Assembly: GCF_037975245.1 (NCBI RefSeq)
Contig: NC_092569.1
Coordinates: forward strand, 13,253,001 to 13,317,000
Direction: 5' to 3'
Source: Apostichopus japonicus
Taxonomy: Eukaryota > Echinodermata > Holothuroidea > Aspidochirotida > Stichopodidae
Length of the DNA stretch: 64,000 bases
The first letter of the stretch is position 1. Every line of letters starts with the position of its first letter. The notes under the pieces are model-generated. The model had not been told where the DNA came from and made no database searches. It saw only the letters and a program-made list of their open reading frames with translations. Position numbers and translations under genes: made by a program. Shown piece after piece: positions 12,766-24,015 of the stretch.

Positions 12766-15700
12766 CTGTTTGGAAGGGAAAAAAACAGATGTTCATATAT
12801 TTTTTGTTTCATTCCAAAATGACTGTCAAATTATTTTTCAATTAGGAGGACTACTACAGAATGGGAAACTACTCAAAGAGATTAAACTAAATATTAAATA
12901 ATTAATACAAAAGTCAATACTGGAAGCTATTGAATACTACCTCCAGATAACTGCTCTGTCTTATCTATTCAGCCATGAAAGCGAGAGCAAAACCCCCATC
13001 TCAGCCCCCACCCCCACTACAACTGCCAGACTGACAACAGATTGTTTTGAAGTGAAACCAAATCTGCAAACAAAAGCAAAGTAGTCATGCTACAAACCAG
13101 ATTCATTCAAGCTAGCATCCAAAATGGGACAGGCTTTAGAATTAAATCCATCATGGTAATAGAGACGCCCCGTCTGCGAGCAGAAAGCAGTGTAGCATGC
13201 AGACTAAACCACACACACACACACAACGACCATGCTGCTGCAGGCCTACATTAACTTCACTACTGCCCAGATAAAACCCATGCTAAGGGGACTACAGCAG
13301 GCCTACAGACCAATCTAGCTACAAGCAGAAAGTAGTTTGTTTACAGACTCCACCCTCTGACCAAAAGTGACCGGAAAACCAAAGTAATCTGGTTCCAAAC
13401 ACGAAGCAATAATAGCTTCAGTCATACATAAACACAATGTATCGATGTTACTGAAAGGTTGTGTCCTGCCACTGTGTTAAGGACTCAACTTTTACATGTA
13501 AGAATAATTACCTGAATGGATGTGCCATGGCATTGTGTTAAGGACTGGGCTTTTACGTGTAAGAATATTTAACTGAATGGATGTGTTATACGTTAGGCAT
13601 TCCTCTAGTTGAGTAAGATGCTTGGCTGAAGTTGATGCTTATGAAATCTAAGTATTCCCACCCTCCCCCCAATTACATGAGGTAACCTTAATCAAATATT
13701 GTATATGAGTCATAGCTAGCATTTACTGACTGACCTGTTGACCTGTTAACTGAGCCACCAGGTCCTGGGCGTTGATTTGCTGTTGTCCATTTGCCTGCTG
13801 TAGTGTCACCCCCTGAGGTCGTACTATCTGTATACCTCCCTGTTGGTTAATTTGTAGCTAAATGAGAAGGGACACATGCAACAGTTAACTGATTATCATC
13901 AACATATGGGGACCAGATCAATATCATGTTGTAAATGAAGCCTATGGTACAGATAATTATTTATGATTATAAGGTAATTAATGCACCAGCTTTTCCACCC
14001 AACCATTGCCTGCAATTTTTCATAACCTTAACTGTTCACCCAACCAGCCCAGAACCCTTTTGGCCAACCTATTCATATGTAAATGAAGCCTATGGTACAG
14101 ATTTTATTTATGATTATGACATAATGCACCAGTTTCTTCCCTCTATCAATGCCTGCAATATTTCATAACCTTAAACTGTTCACCCAACCAGCCCACAACC
14201 ATTTTTGCCACCCTATTCATATGTAAATGAAGCCTATGGTACAGATAAGTATTTATGCTTATGAGGTAATGCACCAGCTCTGCCCTCTATCAATGCCTGC
14301 AAGTATTCATAACTATAAACTGGTCACCAAATCAGCCAAAAACTCTTTGTGCCAAAACTTTTCATAGTCCAAGTACAAAAAGATATAAATGCACTAGACA
14401 GACAGATATTGTGACACGATGGGTATAAAATTGAAAGAATATTAATTTTGCACCATATTACCGCCATTGTACTGAATGACTAATGATAACATACAGGCAT
14501 TATGCACTATGCGCACATGGTAAATTATCAACAAGTCTGTAACAATGTTACCATTAGTAGATGTAGAATGTGCATGCTGTAGTAGTGTGACAAACATCAT
14601 TGGCACACAAAATTGTCATATTTAGTCTGACAGAATTTAGTAGACAGATTTATCCAATAATTATCAAGAACATTCCATACAAAGAGAGAGATTTCATCGA
14701 GTGTACCATATGGAGAGATTTCATGGAGGGTACCATAGAAAGAGATTCATGCAGGGTACCAAAGAGATTTCATGGAGGGTACCATAGGGAAAGATATCAT
14801 GTAGGGTACCATATGGAGAGATTTCATGGAGGGTACCATAGAAAGAGATTCATGCAGGGTACCAAAGAGATTTCATGGAGGGTACCATAGGGAAAGATAT
14901 CATGTAGGGTACCATATGGAGATATTTCATGGAGGGTACCATAGGGAGAGACTTCAGGGAGAGTACCATAGTAAGAGATTTCATGAAGGGTACAATAGAA
15001 AGATATTTCACGGAGGGTACCATCGGGAGATATAATCATGCAGGGTACCATCGGGAGAGGTTTCATGGAGGAAGAGGTGTAGGAAGAGATTTCATGAAGA
15101 GTCCCATAGGAAGATATTGCATGAAGGGTACCATAAGGAGAGATTTCATGGAGGGTTCCAAAATTGAACCCTTGCCCTACAATAAACTCATCTGGAGTAA
15201 CTACAAACTTAACTACAAGAAATGGCAGAAACATGGCTATTCCATTTAAGGTCAGGGGAATAACTAACCTTCAGTAATATGTCATTCTCATAAGGCTCAA
15301 TGTATCATCTGAACCCTGAAATTACCTTTTGTTTAAGGCTTAGTCAAACTTCGTATCTGATTCTAGAAATTACAATCGAGCTGCATTTAAGTGCTTCCAG
15401 AGAACAACATATCACTAAAACTGTCAGTTATTACGCTAAGTCAATATGGAATGACCCGGTTTCATACCATGTCTCTCAATACCTGAGGTACCTCTGTTCC
15501 TGCAGCGTTGGACACCAGCTGCTGTATGCTTCCAGCGGGGAGTTGGATCGGTATGGTCTGCCCTCCTGATGTCACCAGTTGTGTGGTGGTACCGCTGGAC
15601 TGGGCATCTGTTGACACTGCTGAGACCTATGAAGGGAGCAAAAATCCTACAATGTAAGCAAATGTCAACAACAGACTTCAACCGATGCTGCACATGTGAA

Positions 15701-18700
15701 AAGGGCATCAAATATCCTTACAGTTTTAGCAAATGTCAGAAACAGACTTCAACCATTGCTGTACATATGAAAAGGGCATGAAATATCCTACAGTTTAACC
15801 AAATGTCAACAGACTTCAACCATTGCTGTACATATGAAAAGGGCATCAAATATCCTACAGTTTAACCAAATGTCAACGACAGACTTCAACCATTGCTGTT
15901 CATATGAAAAGGGCATCAAATATCCTACAGTTTAACCAAATGTCAACAACAGACTTCAACCTATGCTACATATGAGAGGGCATCAAATATCCTACATTGT
16001 AATCAAATACCAGTGTGCAAGGGTATTAGTCACAAATAGATGGCAAATCTGACACTTTTCTTCGTTCTTCCGTTATTTGGAAATGGACTTTGACAAGGTC
16101 AGTTTATGAACTACCTGTATTGTTATGGGATCCAGGATTCAGGATGGAATGTAACTTACAAAACTGACGGATTACATACTAAACGTCTTTAGTGTCACTT
16201 ACTTGTTGCACAGTTTGTAACTGATTACCACCTGTTGCAGGATTGGCAGACACTGTTATGTACTGCAGAGAGAAAAGAAAACAAACTGTTTATTTATACT
16301 TTAAATCTAGTCAAAATAGACAGACAGTTTTTAGACCATATTACTGCAGTATTGATAGGATTTCTGTTTGCAACTTTAAGCACAGACTGCCAAGTAAAAG
16401 GTTATGGTTCAGATACTATACTATTCTTGGCTGAATGGACAACACCGGAAGCACAAAACTGTAAAACAGATTCACATCCAATACGAGACCACCTGTCACA
16501 TTCCATCGTCAAAAGCAAAGTGTCCAACCGTTTACGACTGTATCTTGTCAAACTCATGTGACTATTCCAAAGAGTTAAATATCACTAGATAGTGTTGCGC
16601 CGATATCACCAATATCGGTTTTGGCCGATATCCGATATTATCATCCCAATATCGGTCCGATACCGATACGATACTTTTTAACAGACAAAATAAAATGGAC
16701 GCAGTAAATGTGAGCCTTAACATCGTAAAGACTTACAAGTTGCTTACAGTGTTAACGTATGCTTGCAAAATTGCATCTTAATTAGGTTACGAACTGTCGA
16801 TCACAATGTAAAAGTTATAATTTATTGAGTTTATACGCAATGTACAACTTATTCACTTGACCGTAGAGGAATAAAAACTGAAAATCAGTAGAGAAATGAC
16901 CAATTGTGTACGGAAAGTAAGGTGGTACACATTTTCAAATATTACGAAAGATCGAGCAAAACACTTTCGAAAAATTCACGCAAAACTGGCATATCGTACT
17001 AAATGCAACTAATGTCATGTAAACAAAGCTCTAGTGCATCCATATATGAATAAACCATAAGACCACATCTGTTGTTAAGCGGGGGGAAAAGAAAGTATTT
17101 TCTAGAATTTCCAAAAATACGGAAAAAATAATATCCTACCATAGTTAAGTATATAACAAATAGCCTAACCACCTCGGCGGTTACAGATCTCACGTAACTA
17201 AAAAGTTCCTTGGCAACGTGCCAAAAAATGTTAACAAACAGGTGTTACACAGGGGATGAGCTCACAGTGATTGGGAAGGTACCTGGGAAAATTAACAGCA
17301 CAGGCACCGTGGTAGTTGGGTATAGGGTTAAACACTGCAGTTGTAAAAATGTACGCATAGTGCACGCTATTCATTGTTAGGCAGTCTAGAAACACGGCTT
17401 TGCTGAACGTTGTTTGTTTCATAATATCGGAAGTTTTGTAAGTTGCACATTTTAAAGATTGAAAGATTGAAAGATTAAATCTCTTTTCATTTTATAAAAT
17501 TATATAGGTACTCTAACTTGTCATTTTAAAATTTATCAGTTTCGTGACAATTTAAATAAAAAAAGTTGTCAGTATTTTGTGTTCGCGGGAAATTGAACAA
17601 GGTTTTCCAACTTTGCTGAACTGTGCGGTTAAACATCATGTTCAAGGTTTTCACGGAGGCCTTCGAGAAAATGAATGGTTAGTACAGTGTATTATGCTGC
17701 ACTAATGCTGTGTGTAGGCCAAGGTTCACGAAGGTCATTGGTTATATTCGCGCGCCGTAGACATGTTTTTAGAGGTTATGGAGGGTTAGGTTGCCATGAA
17801 TATTAATCGAAAATGAATCTGAGTTTAACTGACGCTAAAGAAATGGATCGTCTTGGGCAGATAAACAGATCATTGCAAGTATAAAGAAGTAGCTCTGCTG
17901 TTAAAAAGAAAAGTTCAATATTGGTTTGCTGTTATCGGCAATTAGGCAAAATTTTACCGATACCGATATGCTGCCGATATTGCAAATATCGGCCGATACC
18001 GATATTGAAAACGATTATCGTAGCAACACTATCACTAGAATATCAGTCATCTAGTTAGAGGCGAGCACTTTTAAAAAGATTAAAAAAGACTTGGAGAATC
18101 TAGCTAACAAGACAATCAGGGCATGATAGCTGACAAAATAGTCTTACCTGGCACTGTGATGCTATCAATCAGGGCACGATAGCTGACAAAATAGTCTTAC
18201 CTGGCACTGTGATGCTATCAATCAGGGCACGATAGCTGACAAAATAGTCTTACCTGGCACTGTGATGCTATCAATCAGGGGCATGATAGCTGACAAAATA
18301 GTCTTACATGGCACTGTGATGCAATCAATCAGGGCACGATAGCTGAAAAAATAGTATTACTTGGCACTGTGATGCTATCAATCAGGGCATGATAGCTGAC
18401 AAAATAGTCTTACTTGGCACTGTGATGCTATCAATCAGGGCATGATAGCTGACAAAATAGTCTTACCTGGCACTGTGATGCTATCAATCAGGGCATGATA
18501 GCTGACAAAATAGTCTTACCTGGCACTGTGATGCTATCAATCAGGGCATGATAGTTGACCAAATAGTCTTACCTGGGGCTGTGATGCTATCAATCAGGGC
18601 ACGATAGCTGACAAAATAGTCTTACCTGGCACTGTGATGTTATCAGCTCTGACCGGCTGCAGCACTGAGAGCTCTTCCTGAGGCCGTGCATAGCACGATC

Positions 18701-21700
18701 AGAATATTAAACGTTCAAATTACCAGTAATGAGTTGCTAATTTCATCAACTGCCCCAGTGTTAGTGCTAGCTAGCACTTGCCTAGCAAGAACATTCCAAA
18801 ACAGACTCAGGAGATACAAATGACTCAGAGATTCTGACTACATAATCCTTGAGAGTTGAGAAAGTCTTACCTGGGGCTGTGATGATAGCTGACTTGCTTG
18901 AGTACTTGCGGTCGTTCCTGAGGCCTGTGAAGTTGGAGTCTGTATTTGTATCATTGTGCCCTGATTTTGAGCAAACTGAAGGAAATATTGGGCCTGGTCA
19001 GACGATAAAGTGGTCTGAGCCACTGCTGCCTCCTGCAACAACGAGAATCAAAAAATTATAGAATTGCAACCTTTCTTCAGTTATGAAAGGAAAAATTAGA
19101 AATGAACAAAACTAAAAGAAGTAAAAGACAGGAAAACATTATTACATAAATAAATAAATAAATAAATAAATAAATTTAAAAAAATATATTTTCAGGTTCA
19201 GACTTTATACTACATTTTGCTGGTTTCTTGCTATTTTAACTACAAGGTTTACTCCTAGCATATATACCCACTTGAACTCATCAAATTTGTTTCACACTCC
19301 ATTACCAAGGTGGAACTTTTTCTTCTCAGGTAGCGATCAGCATCATTGTTCGTTCTCCCATACTTTTTACTTACCGGTCTTTTAGGCTGTGGTTTGAGCT
19401 CGTCTCTCGGAACTATATCGATCAAGAAATCAAACTGATCGTACTTTGTGATCGCCATGGCAATGTCGTTACGCTGTAATGTAAAAAAGAATCCAAATGA
19501 AATGCGTGAGAAAGTGGGATGTGCTTTAAAAAGGAACTTCTGCTGCATTGAGTGATATTTACCAAATCTTTGACATTGGGAAACATGGAGTGAGGGGAGG
19601 GGGGGGGGGAGGGAATGAGGGGTCAAGGAATAGCTTGGCCAATTAAAACTCACGATTTGTATTCGTACGGTTCATTTTTTGTATTATAGAAGAGTATCAC
19701 AAACTGATAGATTGTAAGGAGAAAACAACCAAGGGCCAAGCACTTAACCTTGTGGAGAACCATATAAATAAGAGTGAGTGATGCTGAGGTGGCTGAACCA
19801 ATTGACCTAAACCAATTGCGAGTACAGTATGTTTTGTGATCATATTTGCACGAAGAATTTGTTTCGATTTTGTAAAACGACCAAGTTATCTTCTATTTCT
19901 GGTTCACTCAAAGGCAATCAACCCTCTTGATAGCCAGTACTGGGTGTGTCTGTGGGGGAGGGGGTGGGGGGGGGATAACAAGGACAGATGTGATTTATCG
20001 AGCCTTTCTATACCTGTAGAGTCCTTCTCTTGTTGTCTTCAGTATGAAGCCAGGCTCGCAACGATAGTTCTGCGATAAATATTTCAGCAGCTTTAGAAAA
20101 GAGTACTGGAGCCTCTGCACTGATCATCTGCAAGAAATATGAATTGGAAATCTGTTTCACAATTTGGAGATTGAATATCATATCCTATTAGACTTGCAGG
20201 AATACTAAGACGGTTATGCGTAACAACTGGTGGAAACTTACAATAACATGTAATTGGCCCCAACTTCTGTCACAATTAAAGTTTCCAAAAAAAGAAATCC
20301 TCCCAGGCTTCTTCCTACAATATAACCATCCAGATAATTCATGGATATTAACACTTGAGGGGTGCAGTTAGCAATAAGGATGAACAAGGCAGGCATCAAG
20401 CCAATTTATATTATTCAGTAACCTAAAACTCTCTAATATTCATTTCTTAAGTTCACCACTTCCTGTTTGGCTGAATACGCTCATTTTGAATGCATCACCA
20501 CAATGCACAGTAAGCCGCCATTGCTTACGTATTCAGTCAAACAGGATGCGGTAACGTTAACTTAAAAATTAAATATCAGAGAGTTTTTAGGTTATTGAAT
20601 AATATAAATTGTCTTTGATCCCTGCCTTTGTAATTCCTGGAACTTCCATAGGGAGAGAAAACACTTTGAGGGTCCAAGTGGCATTGTGTCACATAAAGCA
20701 TATAGTCCGTAATAAGTTTTTAACTTTCATACAGCTTTGCTACTACTGTATAGCACACAAGACGAATCAAGTTGTGACTTGGTAAGTTCACTCAACTCTG
20801 TGCATCTCCAACAAACAAATCAAACATTAGTGACTGCATTGCAATTCAAGCCAAATCCAGTCTAGGCTATGCTTCAGCTGAAAGACTAAACTACAAACTA
20901 TTGAAGCTAATACTGTAGACATATATGTCTACAGTATATGCACTAGTTACGAGGATCACACAACATTACCTTCACATCTTCATCCAGTTTCATGATTTTT
21001 TTAATTCTTGCTAAGGGCAGCTCTTGAGTCCGAAAATCCGTCTGAGAGAAGAGGAAACAGAAAAAGTGACGTTTTGCAGAAAATGATCAGCATATTCCCA
21101 TATCCATGATAGATCATGACTTGGAATATAATTTAGAGAATGCATACAAAATATATTAAGAAAAGCATTTTGGTAATTGAAGAACAATATTCGTTGCTAC
21201 CCAGAGCTCAAGCAGGTGTTTATGAAAACCTAGTCTGCTGCTACAATAGTTTCATTGACATTGCACCGGAATTGTTGAAAGTAGATACACACTGTACAGT
21301 ACACACTACATGTGTGTATATACAAATGCACATATTAAAAATTTGTGGGACACAAAACCGTTTGTATCGGACTGGCAATTAACAACTCACTGATTAGGAG
21401 CGTCCAGATCATTATATTCACAGAGATCGCTGACCGCAGTCGAGGGAAGCTCCAAAATACACAATTTGAATATGAAGAAGTTACGAGATAATGTAATCTC
21501 ACTGTCGTCTATTCAGTTCCCCTAAAATCATCACTTCCAGTTCCCTACAATCATGTCTTCCAGTAAACCAACAGTAGTCTATTTCACCTGATTCACTTAT
21601 AGAAATAGTCAAATATATATAGAATTAGTTAATTTACAACTGAAGTAGGGATGCACCGGATATCCGGTCCGGCCGGACTATCCGGCCGGATAGTGAGCAA

Positions 21701-22608
21701 TTATCCGGTTCTGGTCGGATATTTTTCAAAATCCGGCCGGATCTTTTTCAAAATCTGTCCGGATCTTTTTCAAAATCTGGCCTGAATTATTCCTTAAAAA
21801 GGTGTTGGTATTAACTTAAATCAATGTAAACTATTTCCAAAAATTAATAAAAACATTCAAAGTAAGGAAAAATTAGGTTTAACATGTTTAATTTAATTTT
21901 CTCAACGGTTAATTTCACCTTCTTTAATATGCCTATACCTCACCTAAGATTTGCTCCTTGTTTCTACTTTTACTTCTTATTAATGATTTACTTTTGTGTA
22001 ATGACAAAATCTGGTTCCGGCCGGATTTCATGTACTATCCGGCAAATCCGGTTCCGGCCGGATCCAAAAATTTGGATCCGGTGCATCCTTAACTGAAGGT
22101 CAAAACAATTAATTTTCACATTCACAGACTTCCTTTTAGAGAATTGAGATAACAATGAATGCATTAATTATTCAAGACGAATTGGCTTGCAGTTTCTCAA
22201 GAATACCCCACCTCTATTAGCTGTATAGATTATAACGGAGAGCATTATTCTGAGTCTGGGCAGAAATGTAGTACGTAGTACTGCGAGTAATTTCCGGTGG
22301 AAAATGCGCTATGTCAAATAATGACATGAACGTAGTACGTAGTACTGCGAGTAATATCCGGTGGAAAATGCGCTATGTCAAATAATGACATGAACGAGCT
22401 AACAGTTCTGACAGGAGCTATAGTTTACAGATATGTAAGTAAGATATGATCATTACTAATTTACACATCAAATGGTACAACAAGGTTTACTTACATGTTT
22501 GAGGGCTCGAATCATTTCTAAATGCTTTTGCCAGAAACTCTGTTGGTTGAGTTGTGCCTCAGACGGCACGGCAGGTGAAGTGTCAGCTGCATCTCGACTC
22601 GTATCCAT
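12652..22608 (-). CDS. NFYC: NF-YC, histone-fold subunit of the CCAAT-binding factor NF-Y (nine coding exons, complete)
   Basis: NF-YC pairs with NF-YB through a histone fold; the dimer recruits NF-YA to bind CCAAT in promoters. Nine exons at 22495-22608, 20970-21041, 20014-20127, 19375-19473, 18871-19032, 16203-16262, 15483-15626, 13735-13857 and 12652-12765 are all phase 0, all have AG/GT borders, and total 1002 nt (333 aa plus TAG), close to vertebrate NF-YC. Residues ~39-133 are the histone fold, with [57 protein letters not shown] and [15 protein letters not shown], near-identical to the family. Residues ~134-333 are Q/T/S-rich and match the transactivation region in composition. ATG at 22608-22606 is chosen because the preceding intron acceptor lies 28 nt upstream and SFW precedes the fold as in other NF-YC proteins. 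Introns hold MITEs and minisatellites; the reading frame shows no lesion. Confidence 0.97.
13735..13857 (-). CDS. NFYC: NFYC exon, 41 codons of Gln-rich region
   Basis: Begins [20 protein letters not shown] and ends [12 protein letters not shown]. Acceptor catttag, donor GTCAGT. In frame with both neighbouring exons. Confidence 0.88.
13929..14345. repeat. Three ~146-bp tandem copies in an NFYC intron
   Basis: gtaaatgaagcctatggtac occurs at ~13930, 14079 and 14223. Each is followed by atttatg-ttat, gcaccag and a tcacccaac-like segment. Confidence 0.85.
14690..15160. repeat. ~28-30-bp minisatellite in an NFYC intron
   Basis: About 16 units of the type agatttcatggagggtacca followed by taggga. 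Units vary (catgcaggg, catgtaggg, catgaaggg). The open frames across it on both strands (GTLHEISPY or FHGGYHRER repeats) are by-products of the repeat. Confidence 0.9.
15483..15626 (-). CDS. NFYC: NFYC exon, 48 codons of activation region
   Basis: Begins [20 protein letters not shown] and continues with [13 protein letters not shown], which resembles the vertebrate IPVQLNAGQLQ segment. Acceptor ttcatag, donor GTATTG. Confidence 0.9.
15631..15995. repeat. ~69-bp tandem repeat abutting an NFYC acceptor
   Basis: aaatgtcaacaacagacttc followed by aacc occurs about five times, at roughly 15658, 15732, 15801, 15869 and 15938. The first unit begins in the sequence right next to the acceptor of the exon ending at 15626. 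Confidence 0.85.
16203..16262 (-). CDS. NFYC: NFYC exon, 20 codons of activation region
   Basis: Encodes [20 protein letters not shown]. Acceptor tctctgcag, donor GTAAGT, phase 0. Its small size makes it a possible cassette exon. Confidence 0.87.
16590..18031. mobile_element. hAT-like element with cgatat-rich ends (1442 bp)
   Basis: Left end TAGTGTTGCGCCGATATC and right end (read inward) TAGTGTTGCTACGATAATC share TAGTGTTGC and many GCCGATATCGGT motifs. The exact 8-bp duplication tcactaga flanks it at 16582-16589 and 18032-18039. No transposase frame was seen in the interior, so it is non-autonomous. It sits in the NFYC intron between 16263 and 18870. Confidence 0.9.
18120..18660. repeat. 53-bp minisatellite carrying a splice-donor motif, ~10 copies
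   Basis: cactgtgatg starts units at 18152, 18205, 18258 and on to 18630; the remainder is ctatcaatcagggcacgata then gctgacaaaatagtcttacctgg. On the minus strand most units contain CCAG|GTAAGA, as at the true exon end 18871. It lies wholly within an NFYC intron. Confidence 0.93.
18871..19032 (-). CDS. NFYC: NFYC exon, first part of Gln-rich activation region (54 codons)
   Basis: Begins [20 protein letters not shown] and ends SSQPQ; rich in Q, T and S. Acceptor ttgcag; donor CCCAG|GTAAGA at 18870. The 3' edge of this exon is echoed in the 53-bp array at 18120-18660. Confidence 0.9.
19148..19176. repeat. (AAAT)n microsatellite
   Basis: About seven aaat units in the NFYC intron between 19033 and 19374. 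Confidence 0.9.
19375..19473 (-). CDS. NFYC: NFYC exon, end of histone fold (33 codons)
   Basis: Begins [20 protein letters not shown] and ends with PRDELKP plus QPKRP. The RNDIAMAI and [14 protein letters not shown] segments are invariant or nearly so in NF-YC. Acceptor ttacag, donor GTAAGT. Confidence 0.97.
20014..20127 (-). CDS. NFYC: NFYC exon, histone-fold alpha2 (38 codons)
   Basis: Begins [18 protein letters not shown] and ends [10 protein letters not shown]. Contains the long central helix of the fold that pairs with NF-YB. Acceptor ttgcag, donor GTATAG. Confidence 0.96.
20386..20631. mobile_element. Long inverted-repeat MITE (~246 bp) in an NFYC intron
   Basis: The left arm starts ACAAGGCAGGCATCAA and includes CAATTTATATTATTCA, taacctaaaa, ctctc and cctgtttg-ctgaatacg. 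The right arm, read inward, gives ACAAAGGCAGGGATCAA and the same landmarks in the same order. The arms are ~100 nt, with a short centre near 20500. No clear target duplication or coding content. Confidence 0.85.
20970..21041 (-). CDS. NFYC: NFYC exon, histone-fold alpha1 (24 codons)
   Basis: Encodes [20 protein letters not shown] then [15 protein letters not shown] is the family signature at the start of the fold. Acceptor ctctcag, donor GTAATG, phase 0 at both ends. Confidence 0.96.
21646..22090. mobile_element. hAT-like MITE with CCGGCCGGAT subrepeats (445 bp)
   Basis: Begins TAGGGATGCACCGGAT; the other end read inward is AAGGATGCACCGGATCC. The exact 8-bp duplication aactgaag flanks it at 21638-21645 and 22091-22098. 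Both ends carry repeated ccggccggat motifs. The interior is AT-rich and non-coding. It lies in the first NFYC coding intron. Confidence 0.92.
22268..22395. repeat. Perfect-length 64-bp tandem duplication
   Basis: gtagtacgtagtactgcgag at 22268 recurs at 22332. The two units differ at about one position (aatttcc versus aatatcc). GTACTACGTACTAC-like palindromes occur within the unit. Confidence 0.9.
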
Positions 22609-22636
22609 GTCTGTAGATTACGAGTTCTAAAGCTTC
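22495..22636 (-). CDS. NFYC: NFYC exon with start codon (38 codons) and 28 nt of 5'UTR
   Basis: The acceptor ctctcctag ends at 22637 and the ATG is at 22608-22606. The coding part begins [14 protein letters not shown] and ends [15 protein letters not shown], followed by the donor GTAAGT at 22494-22489. SFW followed by a short helix precedes the histone fold in known NF-YC proteins. Confidence 0.9.
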
Positions 22637-23646
22637 CTAGGAGAGATCCAAACATGTGTAAAATGGTGCAGTATTCGTAAATAAAATAAAAAAGATTTGC
22701 ACAAACGCGGGAGAGCTTGGTAGGAATGCTCTGTGCTTGCTACGTTCTTGGTAAACCAAACATTTGGGGGGGGGGGGGGGGAGGAGGGGTGTTCTGTGCT
22801 CATTAACCTTCACCAACATCATAAGTGACAGCAAAGTAAATTGTGTCAACATTGAGACACATTCTCCGGCTTGTACAGTAATACCCTGAACACAAAGATT
22901 CCACTGTATACATAACAAAAACTGCGATGTACACATCTTCGTGATTGTGTCCCAATTTGGCTATTTTACACTGTAAAATTGTGTTATGACATCCTATGGT
23001 AGGCCTAGATGATTTTATTCACTCACTTGTACACCTGTAGTTTATCCTGTTGCTAGTGCTAGTATTAGTTGACTCTTTCCTTTGTAGTCAATTAATCGCA
23101 TAGCTCTTCTCGTGATTACTTGGTTACAGTTATGACGTTATCACTGTCATTTTTTAAATGCAGAAATAGAGTCTACACAAATCTTTCTCTGTGGTGCACT
23201 GTCTTCATTTGCTCTTTCGTGTCTTAACATGTGGTGTCTAACTCATGTTAAAACATTCTACCAAACAAAAACTGTGAACAACTTTCAATCTAACATGTTT
23301 CTTAAAATCCTTCATTGTCATTCACAAACTTTTGAATTGATCTACGAGGTTACTACAAATACTATCACTAAGAAAAGCAAAAGTGCAAACAATGAATAGA
23401 TGTTACAACTTGTAGCAGTGTGAGTATGCAAGAGTTTTTTGTAGAAGTACGTTCAACGTTTTAGGCTAGGCTCTAGCCTAGTGCGATGGCAGGCACATAT
23501 TTTGCTCATTGAAATTAAACTACACCGCAATCGACACACTCGATCTGACATCCAATAAATGTGAACCTTGCCAGTAATGGAATAATTGTAAACATGTTTG
23601 AAGAAATGACTAATACTATGGCAATCGCAAACGATTAATAACTTAC
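22637..23646 (-). other. Presumed 5'UTR intron of NFYC, no gene seen
   Basis: AT-rich with a G-run at 22767. The bounding donor GTAAGT and acceptor ctcctag fit an intron; no repeats of note. Confidence 0.35.
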
Positions 23647-23800
23647 GAATTTGGGCTCATGAAACTTTCAGCAGGGAATTGGCAATGATCATCTTGAGTG
23701 ACCAATTTAGGACTATCTAGCATATTTTTCTGAAGGTCACAGAGAGGCCGAATCTAAGTAAAATAATTGCTTCCTATCTTTCTTCTAATGGAATCTTGTC
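23647..23800 (-). other. NFYC: Putative non-coding first exon of NFYC
   Basis: The donor AATTC|GTAAGT on the minus strand (exon end 23647) is a strong match. The next acceptor downstream is the one at 22637 before the ATG exon. The transcription start is not visible; the upstream limit is a guess from the CCAAT cluster at 23865. Confidence 0.3.
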
Positions 23801-23859
23801 CAAATTCTACCAATTTTGAAGCATCCACACTCCATCATGCACCATTACATACCTTTGCT

Positions 23860-24015
23860 CCAAACCAATGATTCTGTAGGACAAAGCCCTTTAGCCAATC
23901 ACTATTGAATTCTGACACTTATGACCAATGGTTAGGCTGAACTTACCAGTTGCCTATCATTGGTTTGTGTATTAACCAATGGCACACAAAGACAAGATTT
24001 AAGTAGCCAATCATA
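23860..24015 (-). promoter_or_regulatory. NFYC: CCAAT-box cluster upstream of NFYC (six boxes)
   Basis: CCAAT is seen at 23865, 23895, 23925, 23976 and 24007, and ATTGG (CCAAT on the other strand) at 23959. Start-to-start distances are 30, 30, 34, 17 and 31 bp. NF-Y is known to act on multi-CCAAT promoters with roughly 30-35 bp spacing. The cluster lies ~1.2 kb upstream of the ATG and ~220 bp upstream of a good non-coding-exon donor, so it is placed as the proximal promoter by inference. Confidence 0.7.

Noticed and set aside
14600-15249. Repeat-rich frames such as [11 protein letters not shown]
   Set aside because: Frames run through the 28-30-bp minisatellite inside an NFYC intron on both strands; they follow the repeat period.
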